Notes under the pieces: model-generated
Told to the model about the DNA's origin: nothing
The model's input: the letters and a program-made list of their open reading frames with translations, nothing else
The model's database searches: none
From: Mycosphaerella arachidis
Taxonomy: Eukaryota; Ascomycota; Dothideomycetes; Mycosphaerellales; Mycosphaerellaceae
NCBI GenBank assembly: GCA_001297265.1
Contig: LIHB01000081.1
Coordinates: 60,329 to 124,328 of the forward strand
DNA: 64,000 nt
Reading direction: 5' to 3'
Shown: positions 42,127 through 52,019 of the stretch, piece by piece
Numbering within the stretch: the first letter of the stretch is position 1
Layout of the letters: each line of letters opens with the position of its first letter
Position numbers and translations under genes: made by a program

Positions 42127-43403
42127 CTGGAGAAGGAAGCACCGCAGGAGGGCAAGAAGGAGAAGACGAGAACGCTCGATCTACCCACGGAACTACTGCA
42201 GAACATCGCAAGCTTCTCCCCTGCAGCAGCATCCTCGAGATGCGCCTCACTTGCAAGACCCTCGAGTCTATCAATCTGAACATCTTTGCGAAAGAGTACT
42301 TCTCGTGTCTGGAAGGCTTCATGTTGAATTCGCAAGACTTGCTCGGCTCAAGAAAATCATGAGCACTCCACACCGCGCGAGTCGAGTGAGCACAGGCGCT
42401 ATCACGCTGTCTGCTAGGCACTCACGGGCCATGGCGGCCATTTGCTCCTGAGACAGGCGAAGACTATGAGCAAGCGCGGATGAAGTGGTTATCCAGCTAC
42501 GGGATGGATCAGCACCACTAGCACGCCTGCGAAATCGAAGGCCTTTCGATCGAGTGCGAGAAACTCCTGGAAGACATCATCGAGAAGGTTGTGCTCAACC
42601 AGAAGTGCTCAATTGTTATCGATCTGCAGTCGGAGGATGATGTATATCAAATGGCGTCAAAACTTCGCCCGCATCTGATGAAAGAAATCATCTAGATTGC
42701 ACTGCGTGCAGGTTACAAAGTGGGCGATCTACATTTGGGGGACGACTTTGCGCTAAAGGCCGCTCACTTCCGACAGGGAGGAGATTTCCACGATACCATC
42801 CGGGACCTACGAGAGTTCTCGTAAGTCACGTTGCCGGAGCACGATGCCGACCTTGAGACTACCTGGAACCAGCAGCACTGGCAAGTCTTGACCGAGGTCC
42901 TCCAATACGCAGAGAACCTATCAGAATTCCATCTCATGTTGGGGAACCCAAGTGCAGAGATACTTTTCGGCACAGCTCTGTCTCGCTTGTGCTCAACGAC
43001 TTTTGCAACAGCCAAACTATCTTGCTTGTCCGAGCTCCGGCTAGGCTGCATCATCGCGTGGAAGGATGCTCTCACTCATACACTCAAGGAATGTACACAC
43101 AGCCCTACTAAATGCCAATTGCAATACCTGGGTGTCGTAGGAGGCGGCGACGTTTGGGTGGAATTGATCAAGCTGCCGAGCTCCATGCCTCGCCTGAAGA
43201 CTGTGTGTCTAAGCAACAACTTCAAGCGTCGCGAAGGCGGGAGCCTGGGTGAAGTGTGGATGAGGTCCAGACGTGCGCAGCTTGCCGTGGACGGCCAGGA
43301 GTCAAGGAAGCTGTGCGTGAAGATGGAACAGGATGATGAGACAATTGACGCACATCCTTTCCTTGAGAAGGTCACTGGGGTCTGGTATGAGACCTGGTCG
43401 TAG
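42127..43403 (+). pseudogene. Decayed F-box-like gene, copy 1
   Basis: An F-box-like start (TLDLPTELLQNIASF, about 42175-42220) is followed after a one-base frame change by MRLTCKTLESINLNIFAKEY, then, after another shift, by a long frame from about 42463 to 43403. That frame is interrupted by TAG at 42519, TAG at 42693 and TAA at 42822. Each stop is one C-to-T change away from a glutamine codon (CAG, CAG, CAA). The second half includes LHLGDDFALKAAHFRQGGDF and an open 190-codon end. Fungal F-box proteins of this type are SCF substrate adaptors in large, fast-evolving families. It lies right behind USE1 and upstream of a related copy at 43919. Confidence 0.75.
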
Positions 43404-43918
43404 CTTGGCTAGGGAGATGCTACCAGTTATCCGCTGATCAAGCTGTCTGAGGCGCTGAGAAGACAGCGGAGTCTTCGACCAATAGAGCTCTTTCTTAGTG
43501 CATGTGGTGATTAATCCGAGCGTTGCATGGGCTTTTGCTCATGTCTGTAGGCTCGAAGAGCAGACACTAGGCGAGAAAATTCCACGAATCCGGTCGAATA
43601 CATGGCACGCGAACATTATTTGCGCAGGCAGTCGCGGCAGTGGATCAGCTGGCAAGTGAATGAGAGCGGTCCAAGGCGAAGCTCTTTTGGGCCGTGCGCC
43701 ACATTTCTTGACTACAGAATCTTTCTACTCGCTGCAATTGTCTCGCATCTTCCTTCAGACACCGCTCACCTAACTCGGGAAACTGTAGCCTTCTGTAGCG
43801 CACAGATTTCAACAACAGTTTTCCGCCCGTCATCCTACATCAGCATCCGCCACCACAACAGCACCTAAGCCACGACTACTCACATTTCAACTCGATACCA
43901 GAACCAAGCACTTCGCCA
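43404..43918. other. Spacer between the two F-box-like relics
   Basis: 515 bp with only short frames. It may contain the former promoter of copy 2. No repeat or RNA gene is seen. Confidence 0.4.
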
Positions 43919-44848
43919 TGGACGCGAGCGCCATTATCACCAAGAATACAAGAGCTTACATCCTCGAACTACTAACCGAGCTTCTTCAGCAGATTGCTGA
44001 AGGCCACAGCGACGCGCAGGGCGAGAATATAAACTATGGCACGACTCCAAATGCCGCCCGCAGCTTGCTAAGGATATGATAGCTATCGCGCTTCGCGAAA
44101 AATGCATCGTCACCAACTTCTGGCTGTCAGATGACTTCCTACTGCAGGCTGTCCACTTCAAACCCGGGGGAGCATTCGAATCTGTCTCTCGCGTGTTGCC
44201 CACATTCTCTTATCCGAGGCGGACTGACAATGAGTCTGCTTTGCAAACAGCATGGTCACGACAACAATGGCGCATCACTGCTATTGCGCCTGGACAAGCG
44301 AAGACTCTCGCCTACTTCGAGATCACCAACAACTCTGGCTCGGTTCCAGTAGACCGCGGGATGACGAAACCTAATCTGCTCACGCAGACTTTTGCGGCAG
44401 TCACCGCTCCTATTCCTCTGCGCGCTCTACGACTTGTTGGTGTCAATCTCGGACCGCGTACTCTACTAAGGGCGCTAGAGAGTTATAAAAACACCTCGAA
44501 CACAATGGAGATGACATGCATCGGCCTTTGTGGAGAGGGCAATGTCTAGGGCAAAGTCGTGGCGTCCCTGCATTGGATGCCAGAATACAGAGTTCGCTGC
44601 TAAATCACCTCTATACAGGTGCCCTGGACGCTGCTACACTCGACGGAGAAGGCTGGTCGAAGCTTAAGTTGTCATCTGGCGAAGAGGTGCAGCCATTGTA
44701 CAAGAAGATGGCAAAGGAAGAGTCAATCGATCCACGCGCGTTCCTTGATTTGGTGGTCAAGGAAGAGATCGAATACCACGAGTTCCGAGGGCGAAGCATG
44801 TGCGACAATGCCAGGGGAATCGCAGAGATGCCACAATCCGCTACATAG
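43919..44848 (+). pseudogene. Decayed F-box-like gene, copy 2
   Basis: Starts at an ATG with an F-box-like segment (ILELLTELLQQIAEG), but the region corresponding to the rest of the F-box and linker is largely missing. The following block SKCRPQLAKDMIAIALREKC and LSDDFLLQAVHFKPGGAFES aligns with SKLRPHLMKEII and LGDDFALKAAHFRQGGDF of copy 1, showing that the two are paralogues. The protein is then split into frames 44076-44549 and 44516-44848. The last (ending near GRSMCDNARGIAEMPQ) is open for 110 codons. At least two frame changes are needed to connect the parts. An alternative is a short multi-exon gene, but I find no matching splice sites at the breaks. Confidence 0.65.
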
Positions 44849-45700
44849 ATACATTAGAGAAGCAGCGCAATCGGACATGCCCACCGCCGAGCGGCCTTGA
44901 CCTCGGTGAATATCGAGCGCAATCGCAGGATCACTGACATGACAGTCGTAGCGCGGCAGACCAGAGTGAATGTGCTAGGGGATAATCCTTGGGAGCATGG
45001 TACAACGTGGGTGCTTCGGACGTCCGAGCTCCAACAAAGCTGCTCTAACAACAAGACGCCACCAAGACTGTAACCTTCTGTCTCTGCTCTTCACAACAAG
45101 CCGTCAAAACGACACCAGTTCCATCAGCAGCACATGTGGGAGAAACCGTGATGACGTGCTCTCCGCTCTTCGCCCTGCAGTTAGTACTTGTACATACTTC
45201 GCACTTCGTCCTGCCAACACCTTAAGTCTTTGGAGATGGCAACAACAGTCAGGATTATGGGCAAGTCGGAGGCGACCGGTACTTGCCGTACCAGACAATG
45301 CCTTCTTCGCCCTCACAAGATGGCAAGAACCCTGAACGACACAGTTCAGCGGAAAAGCACGACTTCATGTTGCGCAGGAACCAGGCACAGCTTCTGTTCT
45401 GTTTACCAGGGTACCGACGCCAAGGAAGCGGTATCAGAACCATTGATGGACCCTGCTCGACATTTCCGAACAGCCGAACTTCCGTTCATGATTGGAACGG
45501 GATCACGAGGCGACCACGTTTCGGGCACGTTCGCCTCACGCGAATGGAAGACATGATTTTTTGTAGCTCGTGTACTGCATTAACGGGTGTATCAAGGGCT
45601 GAGTCTACTGACTATACTGTTCTCGAACTGCGTACAAGATCCGCGCGGTAGCTGCTGACTGCTCAACACGACAGGCAACCCATCCGCTCAGACGCGAAGC
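44849..45700. other. Intergenic region, nothing recognised
   Basis: About 850 bp. Plus-strand frames 44997-45335, 45188-45556 and 45283-45651 overlap each other and show no domain or typical composition. No repeat or RNA gene is evident. Confidence 0.4.
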
Positions 45701-46246
45701 TTAACACTTCACAGTCACTCCATCCGGGCCCTTGCAGTTGTTGCAGAACACGGTCGTCTCGAAGTACGATCCACTCGCGTCCTTGCCCACGGCGTTGAAT
45801 GTGAAAACAAGGTCCTTGTCTGGGTCGTTGCCATTCAAAGCCTCAGCGCGCGGGTTCTTGTATTTGTAGACATCGACAAGGACACCGTTCTCAGTGATGT
45901 CTTGGTTCCAATTAATGTCGAGCTCGACCTGATTCTTGTTGGAGTCACATGGTATGGTCCAGGTGTTTTCGGCATAGGGCTTGAGGTCCTTGCCGTCACA
46001 GAAGTTGTCCTTCAGTGCCTCGACGACGTTGTCGTTGTTCCTATCATCCCAAAGCGTGGCTGTCAGGCGGTAGTCGCCCAGGTTCTGACCGGTTTTCTGT
46101 TGGTTCTTGATCTTGACAGCGTCGTCTGCGTTGTCGGCGCTTTTCGGGCCTTGAGTGAGAGTGGCGTTGAAGTAGATGCAGCCAAAAGCAGACGGGACCC
46201 AGGTTGCTGCCAACAAGGCGAGTGCAGTCTTCGTATGGTAATGCAT
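45701..46246 (-). CDS. Small secreted six-cysteine protein, effector-like
   Basis: Intronless, 181 aa. The N-terminus is a clear signal peptide (TALALLAATWVPSAFG). The mature part has six cysteines at 23, 83, 100, 168, 171 and 181, the last being the final residue, and is rich in Asp, Asn and Lys. The segments NATLTQGPKSADNADDAVKI and VVEALKDNFCDGKD are regular and look folded, not low-complexity. Size, secretion and even cysteine number fit apoplastic effector candidates of plant-associated fungi, though many saprobes also have such proteins. No family is recognised. It sits alone between long non-coding stretches. Confidence 0.75.
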   Translation of the reverse strand: MHYHTKTALALLAATWVPSAFGCIYFNATLTQGPKSADNADDAVKIKNQQKTGQNLGDYRLTATLWDDRNNDNVVEALKDNFCDGKDLKPYAENTWTIPCDSNKNQVELDINWNQDITENGVLVDVYKYKNPRAEALNGNDPDKDLVFTFNAVGKDASGSYFETTVFCNNCKGPDGVTVKC

Positions 46247-47301
46247 GATTGCTTGAGCGAGTGTATGGGGGTAGAGGTGTTGGTACTTGTGAATGCCTTG
46301 TGGGATCTGGAGCAGGGTGTAGGTGGACCTGGCGGACGATCGTGGACATTATATATCCATTTCTTTGGAACAATCATCTGCCGACCACATGGAAGAGCTT
46401 GTTGGCACTTGCGATACTTGCCTGCCTCGCGCAGAGCTCAACGCCGACTGTTCGAAGAGTCTGCCGGGAGTCCGAGGATTTGCTCTTGATTCCATTTTGG
46501 ATTTGTCAATTTGACAACGGCAGACCTAGCATGTGGCATACATGAGACCACTTGTTTCGATTTATCGTTCAGGGTTTGCTTGTAGATAGCCCAAAGAAGT
46601 AGTTAGTCGCTGGGGCATTACTCTGCGGATCTACCAGGACCAGCTGCGACCATGACTCTTTGCAGGAATCTCCCTCCCACGCGCCTCTTACCGAGATCTG
46701 GACCACTTCTCAGCTGACACATCGCGGACGCTCGATATGCCGGACGTTGCGTCGTAGAGCCGTGACTTCTAGACGACTCAGTGATGTGCTGTAGGTCCAC
46801 GTGGAGGCTGGCTCCTGCAACGAGACTTGTCATCTGGGCACGAGTTCTGCGGTGGAGGTGAAATGTGACGGGGCTTGGCTGTCTGCGAGCGGTGAGATGT
46901 GCGTTGGGTAAGCCTTGTTGTGATGTCTGGAAGAAGTCTCCTGCCATCTTCTTCGAACTCGGTAATTTCCTTTCCCACATTTGCTAGCGTGCCAGTTTGG
47001 GCTGATCCGGTGGGTGTGAAAAACGTTCCTGAAGCACATATCGCATTGCGAGGCCTGACTGGAGTCGCAAGAGTATGCCACAACCTTATATGATGATGCT
47101 GTTTAACCCATTCAGAGGATGATCGCACGAAATTTGCGCGCGAAGGACGTTATTCGCGTGGAACGAGTTTGCGAGCTGCTCAGCCCCCTCGGCTGTACCT
47201 GGTTCGCGAGCAGGAACGCGAACAAGGTACATGCACGGATGACAGCGGAGAAGCTTTAGGTATCTACGTACCATTCGGTATCAGAAAACGCTCCCCTCAT
47301 C
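46247..47301. other. Intergenic region upstream of the secreted protein and Dabb genes
   Basis: 1.05 kb between divergent start codons. A TATATA word near 46351 lies about 100 bp upstream of the secreted-protein ATG and may be its TATA box. Short overlapping frames elsewhere (46618-47128, minus) carry no recognised domain. Confidence 0.45.
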
Positions 47302-47827
47302 ATGTTGGCCCGAGATGTCGGCTTCCTGCGTGCTGCTACGCCTGCCTTAAACGTCAGGTTATACTCCGCCATGGCAGAAGGCGATATCTACGTAAAGCGG
47401 CTCACGTTCTTCAAGGTGCCGAAAGAGGAAGACATCGACGCCGTCCTCAAGGAGTACGAAATGCTGAGAAGGAATGCCCTGAAGGTGGGTCCTCATCTTA
47501 GATATCTTGCCACACACGTAGCAGGGAGATGGCAGGATTTCTTCACGGATGATGAGCACACACTGACGAACTTGCATAGGATGGTCAACCTTATATTGTC
47601 TCTAATGTTGCGAGGCGGATCCTAAACACCTCATCGCCACTCAGTGAGGGCTACACGATTGTGTCTCAGTCCATCTTCAAGGATCATAAAGACCACGACT
47701 TTTACGACAAGGAGTGTCCTGCGCACAAAGAGCTCAAGGTATGCGTGGGCCGTGCGAAGACACACATGACATCCCATGTGTATAGATCCAGAGCAGTGTT
47801 GACATCAAACCAGAAGACGACAAGTAA
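47302..47827 (+). CDS. Stress-responsive alpha/beta-barrel (Dabb-type) protein
   Basis: Three exons (47302-47484, 47580-47738, 47786-47827) give 127 aa; introns are 95 nt (GTGGGT..CATAG) and 47 nt (GTATGC..TATAG). The domain begins IYVKRLTFFKVPKEEDIDAV with YEMLRRNALKDGQPYIVSNV, and later VSQSIFKDHKDHDFYDKECP then AHKELK, the pattern of dimeric ferredoxin-fold Dabb proteins. Homologues are stress-induced or act as small cyclases and oxygenases; no function can be fixed here. Two starts are possible: ATG 47302, whose first 23 residues (RDVGFLRAATPALNVRLYSA) resemble a mitochondrial presequence, or ATG 47371, which gives a bare domain of 104 aa. Confidence 0.82.
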
Positions 47828-48342
47828 AGTACGAACAGGCGTTATGACAGTAGTGTCCGAGGGCCAATGGCCAGAACCAAAACTGTGAACAGCTGAAGAT
47901 AACACATGAACGTGCTTCGCCGCCGAGCGAATGGTTCCCAACATTTCAAATCCCACGCGCAGCAATCGGATTATCGCTGTTAGCAGGAGACGGAGGCGTC
48001 TTCGGCAATCGCCATATCGATATGTATGTCCGTGCGGAGTCGTGCAGCTCGTGCTACACTGCAAGAAATAATGCTTCGTCTTCGCACCCCGAACTTGCTG
48101 CCAATGGTAGGCTGTATCTTCGTGCTCAGGATGGTACCATGTGGAAAGTGTATCCTAATCCGATATCCGAACAAGTCTTGACGAGCACACGCAGTATTTG
48201 CATTGCCCTGACGTCGGGGTAGTACAGCCAGAATCCTTTGTATGAGGCATCGCCCGGAGCTGCAAATTTCACACATGCTCACTCCTCCGCAGCTTCAATC
48301 CTTCTGAGACTCTTATTTATGAGTTAGAACTACTCTGGTGGA
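47828..48342. other. Dabb-P450 intergenic region
   Basis: 515 bp, nothing recognised besides short frames. The P450 promoter should lie here. Confidence 0.4.
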
Positions 48343-50263
48343 TTGAAACGCAATTGCTCAACCGCCGCCATGATTGCTCTTCCCCTCCTGGCTGGCTGGC
48401 TATGCCTGCTACTAGCCGCAATACTTATCGCATGTAGAAAGTCGCCGCGAAATCTACCGCCAGGACCGAGACGACTGCCCATTGTTGGCAATTACCTCGA
48501 CATGCCACCAAAGGGTGGGCGGAATTGGAAGCACTATGCTAAGCAGCACGAGCTATACGGTGTGTGACCAACTAATTACGATCGTAACGTCACCTCTGAC
48601 TATCTTGAAGGACCCATTACATCTCTTACTGCCTTTGGAACCACGGTTGTCCTCATACATGATCTGAAATTAGCATCAGAGTTTCTGGAGAAGCGAGCGG
48701 TTGTAGTGTCAGGAAGGCCGCGGCCGTTCTTTATGACAGAGATGTAACATCACTGCCATGGTAATACATACTGAGTTGACCGACTGATCATCTCCAGGTG
48801 CGGCTGGGGCGACAACATGGGCTTTATCGGCTATGATCGACGCCTGCGCACGCTTCGCAAGCAGATTCATGCTCTTCTTGGCACGCAAGCCGCGCTCACA
48901 AAGTATAGTGACATCCAAGACATCGAGACGAGGCGATTTCTGTATCGTATACTGTCCAACCCTGCTCGGTTTCTGGATCACATAAAGAGGTGAGGACTGC
49001 GAAGGAGTAGGACGATATGTGGATCGCGACTGACAAGCGGGGTGGAAACAGCGAAGCTGCCGGAATCATGCTCAAGAGCATCTATGGTTATACCATCAAC
49101 ATTGAAGGCACGGATGCTATCATCTGTATAGTTGAAAGAGCAATCGCGGACGCTATAGTAGCTGGGCAACCGGGAGCATGGCTGGTTGACGCAATTCCAG
49201 CGTGTTCGAACCACGAGCACTACCTTCAATGCATCTACTAATTGTCTGATAGTGCGTTATTTACCGGACTGGTTTCCTGGAACTCACTTCAAGCGAGTCG
49301 CCCTCGAAATCCGAACCACAATGAGAGACTTCTGTGAGAAGCCGTGGGCATTCGTCAAGCAAGAAATGGCAAAAGGCAAACACGAGTCATCCTTCGTCTC
49401 CCGTCTACATGACCAAGCTGGAGGCAACTTGACGGGAGAAGATGCACATGTCGCCAAGTGGGCCGCCAACGGGCTCTATGGAGGCGGTGCTGATACTGTA
49501 AGCTTCTTGCACACCCAAACTAGGAAGTGACCTAACAATAACAGACTGTGGCATCGATAATGACGTTTTTCTCGCTCATGATGCACAACCCCGAAGTCCA
49601 GCGACGAGCTCAAGACGAAATTGATCAGATCGTTGGCCGAGATCGTTGGCCACTTCTGGAGGATCGTGGGTGTCTGCCGTACACAGTAGCTGTCATCAGT
49701 GAAGTCCTTCGATTCCACACTGTGGTTCCAGAGGGCCTACCGCATGCCACAACGGAAGACTGCGAGCTCGAGGGTTACTCCATCCCGAAGGATGCTGTGG
49801 TAATCCCTAATATCTGGCTAGTCATCGCGGCCAATCTTCACCCATGGCGGGAATGCTGACATATCATAGGCTCTTCGCCCATAACTCAGAGACATACTGC
49901 AATCCAGAGACCTTCAACCCGGACCGCTTCCTAGGTCCAAACCCAGAGCTCGACCCACGAACATTTATCTTTGGTTTCGGTCGGCGAGTTTGCCCAGGCC
50001 AGCTACTCGCCAATTCGAATCTGTTCCTTACGCTCGCACGCACCCTTGCCGCATTCAACATCGACAAGCCGGTTTATGATACGGATAACGTGTACACACC
50101 GTCTCTGACCTTCGAGCACGGCTTTGTTAGCCACCCCACCCCGTTCGACGCCCGGATCGCACCCAGGAGCGAGAAGTATAGAGAGATGATACTGGAGGTT
50201 GAGAGGACTCATCCTGTTGGGAAAGGGAGCGCTGAGGATATGGAGGCTCTGAAGGAGTGGTAA
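48343..50263 (+). CDS. Cytochrome P450 monooxygenase
   Basis: Seven exons (48343-48559, 48611-48743, 48798-48989, 49052-49203, 49253-49497, 49545-49816, 49870-50263) give 534 aa, closed frame. Introns are 47-62 nt; the sixth needs a GC-AG pair. A second start is ATG 48370. An N-terminal membrane anchor (LPLLAGWLCLLLAAILIA) and proline hinge (PPGPRRLPIVGN) precede the fold. The I-helix has GGGADTTVAS, the K-helix SEVLR, the PERF-like motif FNPDRF, and the haem loop FGFGRRVCPG with the cysteine thiolate. All catalytic elements are present. It is ER-bound and needs a reductase partner. The layout (WKHYAKQHELYGPITSL and IPALRYLPDW) resembles P450s of fungal secondary metabolism and xenobiotic oxidation; the substrate is unknown and no biosynthetic core gene lies beside it. 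Confidence 0.88.
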
Positions 50264-50355
50264 TGCAGGGCTGACAGCAGGTGAGAGTGCTAGATACGAA
50301 GTTCTCGCACAGTCCTTCCCTCTACTCGCCCGGACATCAAAGGCGGGCGATATCT

Positions 50356-51011
50356 CTATAGCGGTTGGGAACCCTCGCAATTTGCCCTCTCCCTTTCTGG
50401 CAGACCCTGACCCACCGTAACACTGTAGTTGCTACAGACGTATCCCTGCAGCCACGCCGTGAGCTCCGAATTATGCTCCCAATAGTGCTTGTAGATCTTC
50501 ATCACACTCGTGTCGACGAACCAGATACTGATTGCTCGTACAGGCTCTGCACCACCTTGATTGAAGACTTGGTACCAAGTGATGGTATCGCAATTGTGGG
50601 TGAGGACGAGAGTCTCGAAGAGGACGCCCATTTGGCCTTCGAGCTTCGTGATCCAGGCGTCGAGACCGTTGTAGGAGGTTGTGTTGAGCTGAAAGGTGTG
50701 AGCACAATGACTCAGATCAGGCGAGGGGAGCTCACCGGAATCTGGTTCTCGAAGGCATCGCTGTCGGAGGTTGAGATGATATCGGGGCGGAGGTATTCGG
50801 GTGCTATATCTTGCCAGCTTGGACTCTTTCAGTAACGGCCTTAATAGAATGATCGAGTATAGGAGACATACCCCGCGACTTTGGCGAGCATGCCCTGATA
50901 TGCTTTAACGAAGTTATCGGCATCGCTATCTGACAGGCATATATTTGACGATGACGCAGCAACCGACACAACGCTAAAGAACAACAGGCTGAGGGAGAAC
51001 GAGAACTTCAT
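50356..51011 (-). CDS. Small secreted NTF2-like-fold protein
   Basis: Three exons (51011-50872, 50823-50736, 50688-50356) give 186 aa with introns of 48 nt (GTATGT..AAGAG) and 47 nt (GTGAGC..TTCAG). Signal peptide FSFSLSLLFFSVVSVAAS is followed by CLSDSDADNFVKAYQGMLAK, SWQDIAPEYLRPDI, then TWYQVFNQGGAEPVRAISIW. The alternation of helices and strands and the alternating Trp/Tyr pattern suggest the NTF2/SnoaL cone fold, which is common among small secreted Dothideomycete proteins of unknown function. Cysteines at the mature N-terminus and near the C-terminus (YVCSNYS, ANCEGS) could form a disulfide. Its 3' end converges with that of the P450, 92 bp apart. Fold assignment is by eye. Confidence 0.72.
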
Positions 51012-51411
51012 GTTGACTATGCTGTTGATCCTTTCAATGGAATGACAAGATGTCGCGATAATCTTGGGAGCGACGGGCAACTTCTTATAGGGCGTGACTG
51101 CTCGCCTACAGCGCATGTGTCTCGTGGGGCTACATAGGGGAGCCAGCCACTATGTTCTGGCTGTGGATGCAGTTGCATGGTATAGAGCTACTCAGCTGAG
51201 ACATTGCTATCCAGCAAGCGTTAATGCAGGACCATTGACATAAGCTAGGGTAGCTGCAAAGCGAGAAAGGACTGCGTCCTCGATATGCAACCTGTCAGCC
51301 ACCAACACGTGTCTGATGCTTCTTTCCAAGCTTATTTGCTATCCCAGCGCGGTGCTCATCACCATCTCCTGATCTATCACCACAGCATTTGCAAGTAATT
51401 TGTATGGCCCA
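51012..51411. other. Intergenic region, nothing recognised
   Basis: 400 bp upstream of the NTF2-like gene and downstream of the next minus-strand frame. Probably the promoter of the secreted protein. Confidence 0.4.
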
Positions 51412-52019
51412 TCAACGAACCACCTTCTTCACCTTCTTCTTCTTCTTCTTCCGCTCTGCCTCCTCCTCATCGGACGAAGACTCATCTTGTACGCTCTCCC
51501 TGGTCTTGATCGTAACTCGAATGCCGCGTCCAGCTACGGCACCGACAACATCATTCAAGTTGTAGACAGGCGGGGAAACGTGTCCCATCTCTTCGGCCTC
51601 CTCCTGAATCTTCTCCCGAAGCTGCTTGAAGCGTTAGCCCCGTTCACCGACATTCGGCCACTTGGTGATGTCGTTCCACGAGCTTTGCTCTTTGAATTGG
51701 TACAGTCGCGCCAGTGGGTGGCGACCTTCTCGAAGCTGCGGCCTCGCAGGTTAGTGATGCTGAGATGTGGATCATGGCTCGTACTTACTCTTTGTTGGCG
51801 ATGCCACTCTCGGGCCCGCACTCAGATGAGCTCAGTAGAGAGGGCAGCGTTGTGAAAGTTCATGCGCTCTTGAATGGACACGTTCGAGTAGTCTTCATAA
51901 AGGAAGCGGCGGGCGAGGCGCATGAGTGGGTACTTGCTCCAATCCATGCTTGGAGTGGCCTTAGAGACGGACACCATTGCTTGTGAAGGTACGGCTGTGA
52001 GGTCGGTCTTGGGATCCAT
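51412..52019 (-). pseudogene. Disrupted gene of unknown function
   Basis: Starts at ATG 52019 (MDPKTDLTAVPSQAMVSVSK) and reads TPSMDWSKYPLMRLARRFLY, YEDYSNVSIQERMNFHNAA, then a TGA after STELI, continuing in frame with VRAREWHRQQR up to a good donor GTAAGT. After a short intron (branch CACTAAC) one frame continues with LREGRHPLARLYQFKEQSSW, DITKWPNVGERG, a TAA, then FKQLREKIQEEAEEMGHV and an acidic-then-lysine-rich end (SSSDEEEAERKKKKK). Coding character on both sides of the two stops suggests a once-intact protein of ~185 aa. TGA and TAA are each one transition from CGA and CAA. An unrecognised splice pattern is the alternative. No family is recognised. Confidence 0.5.
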
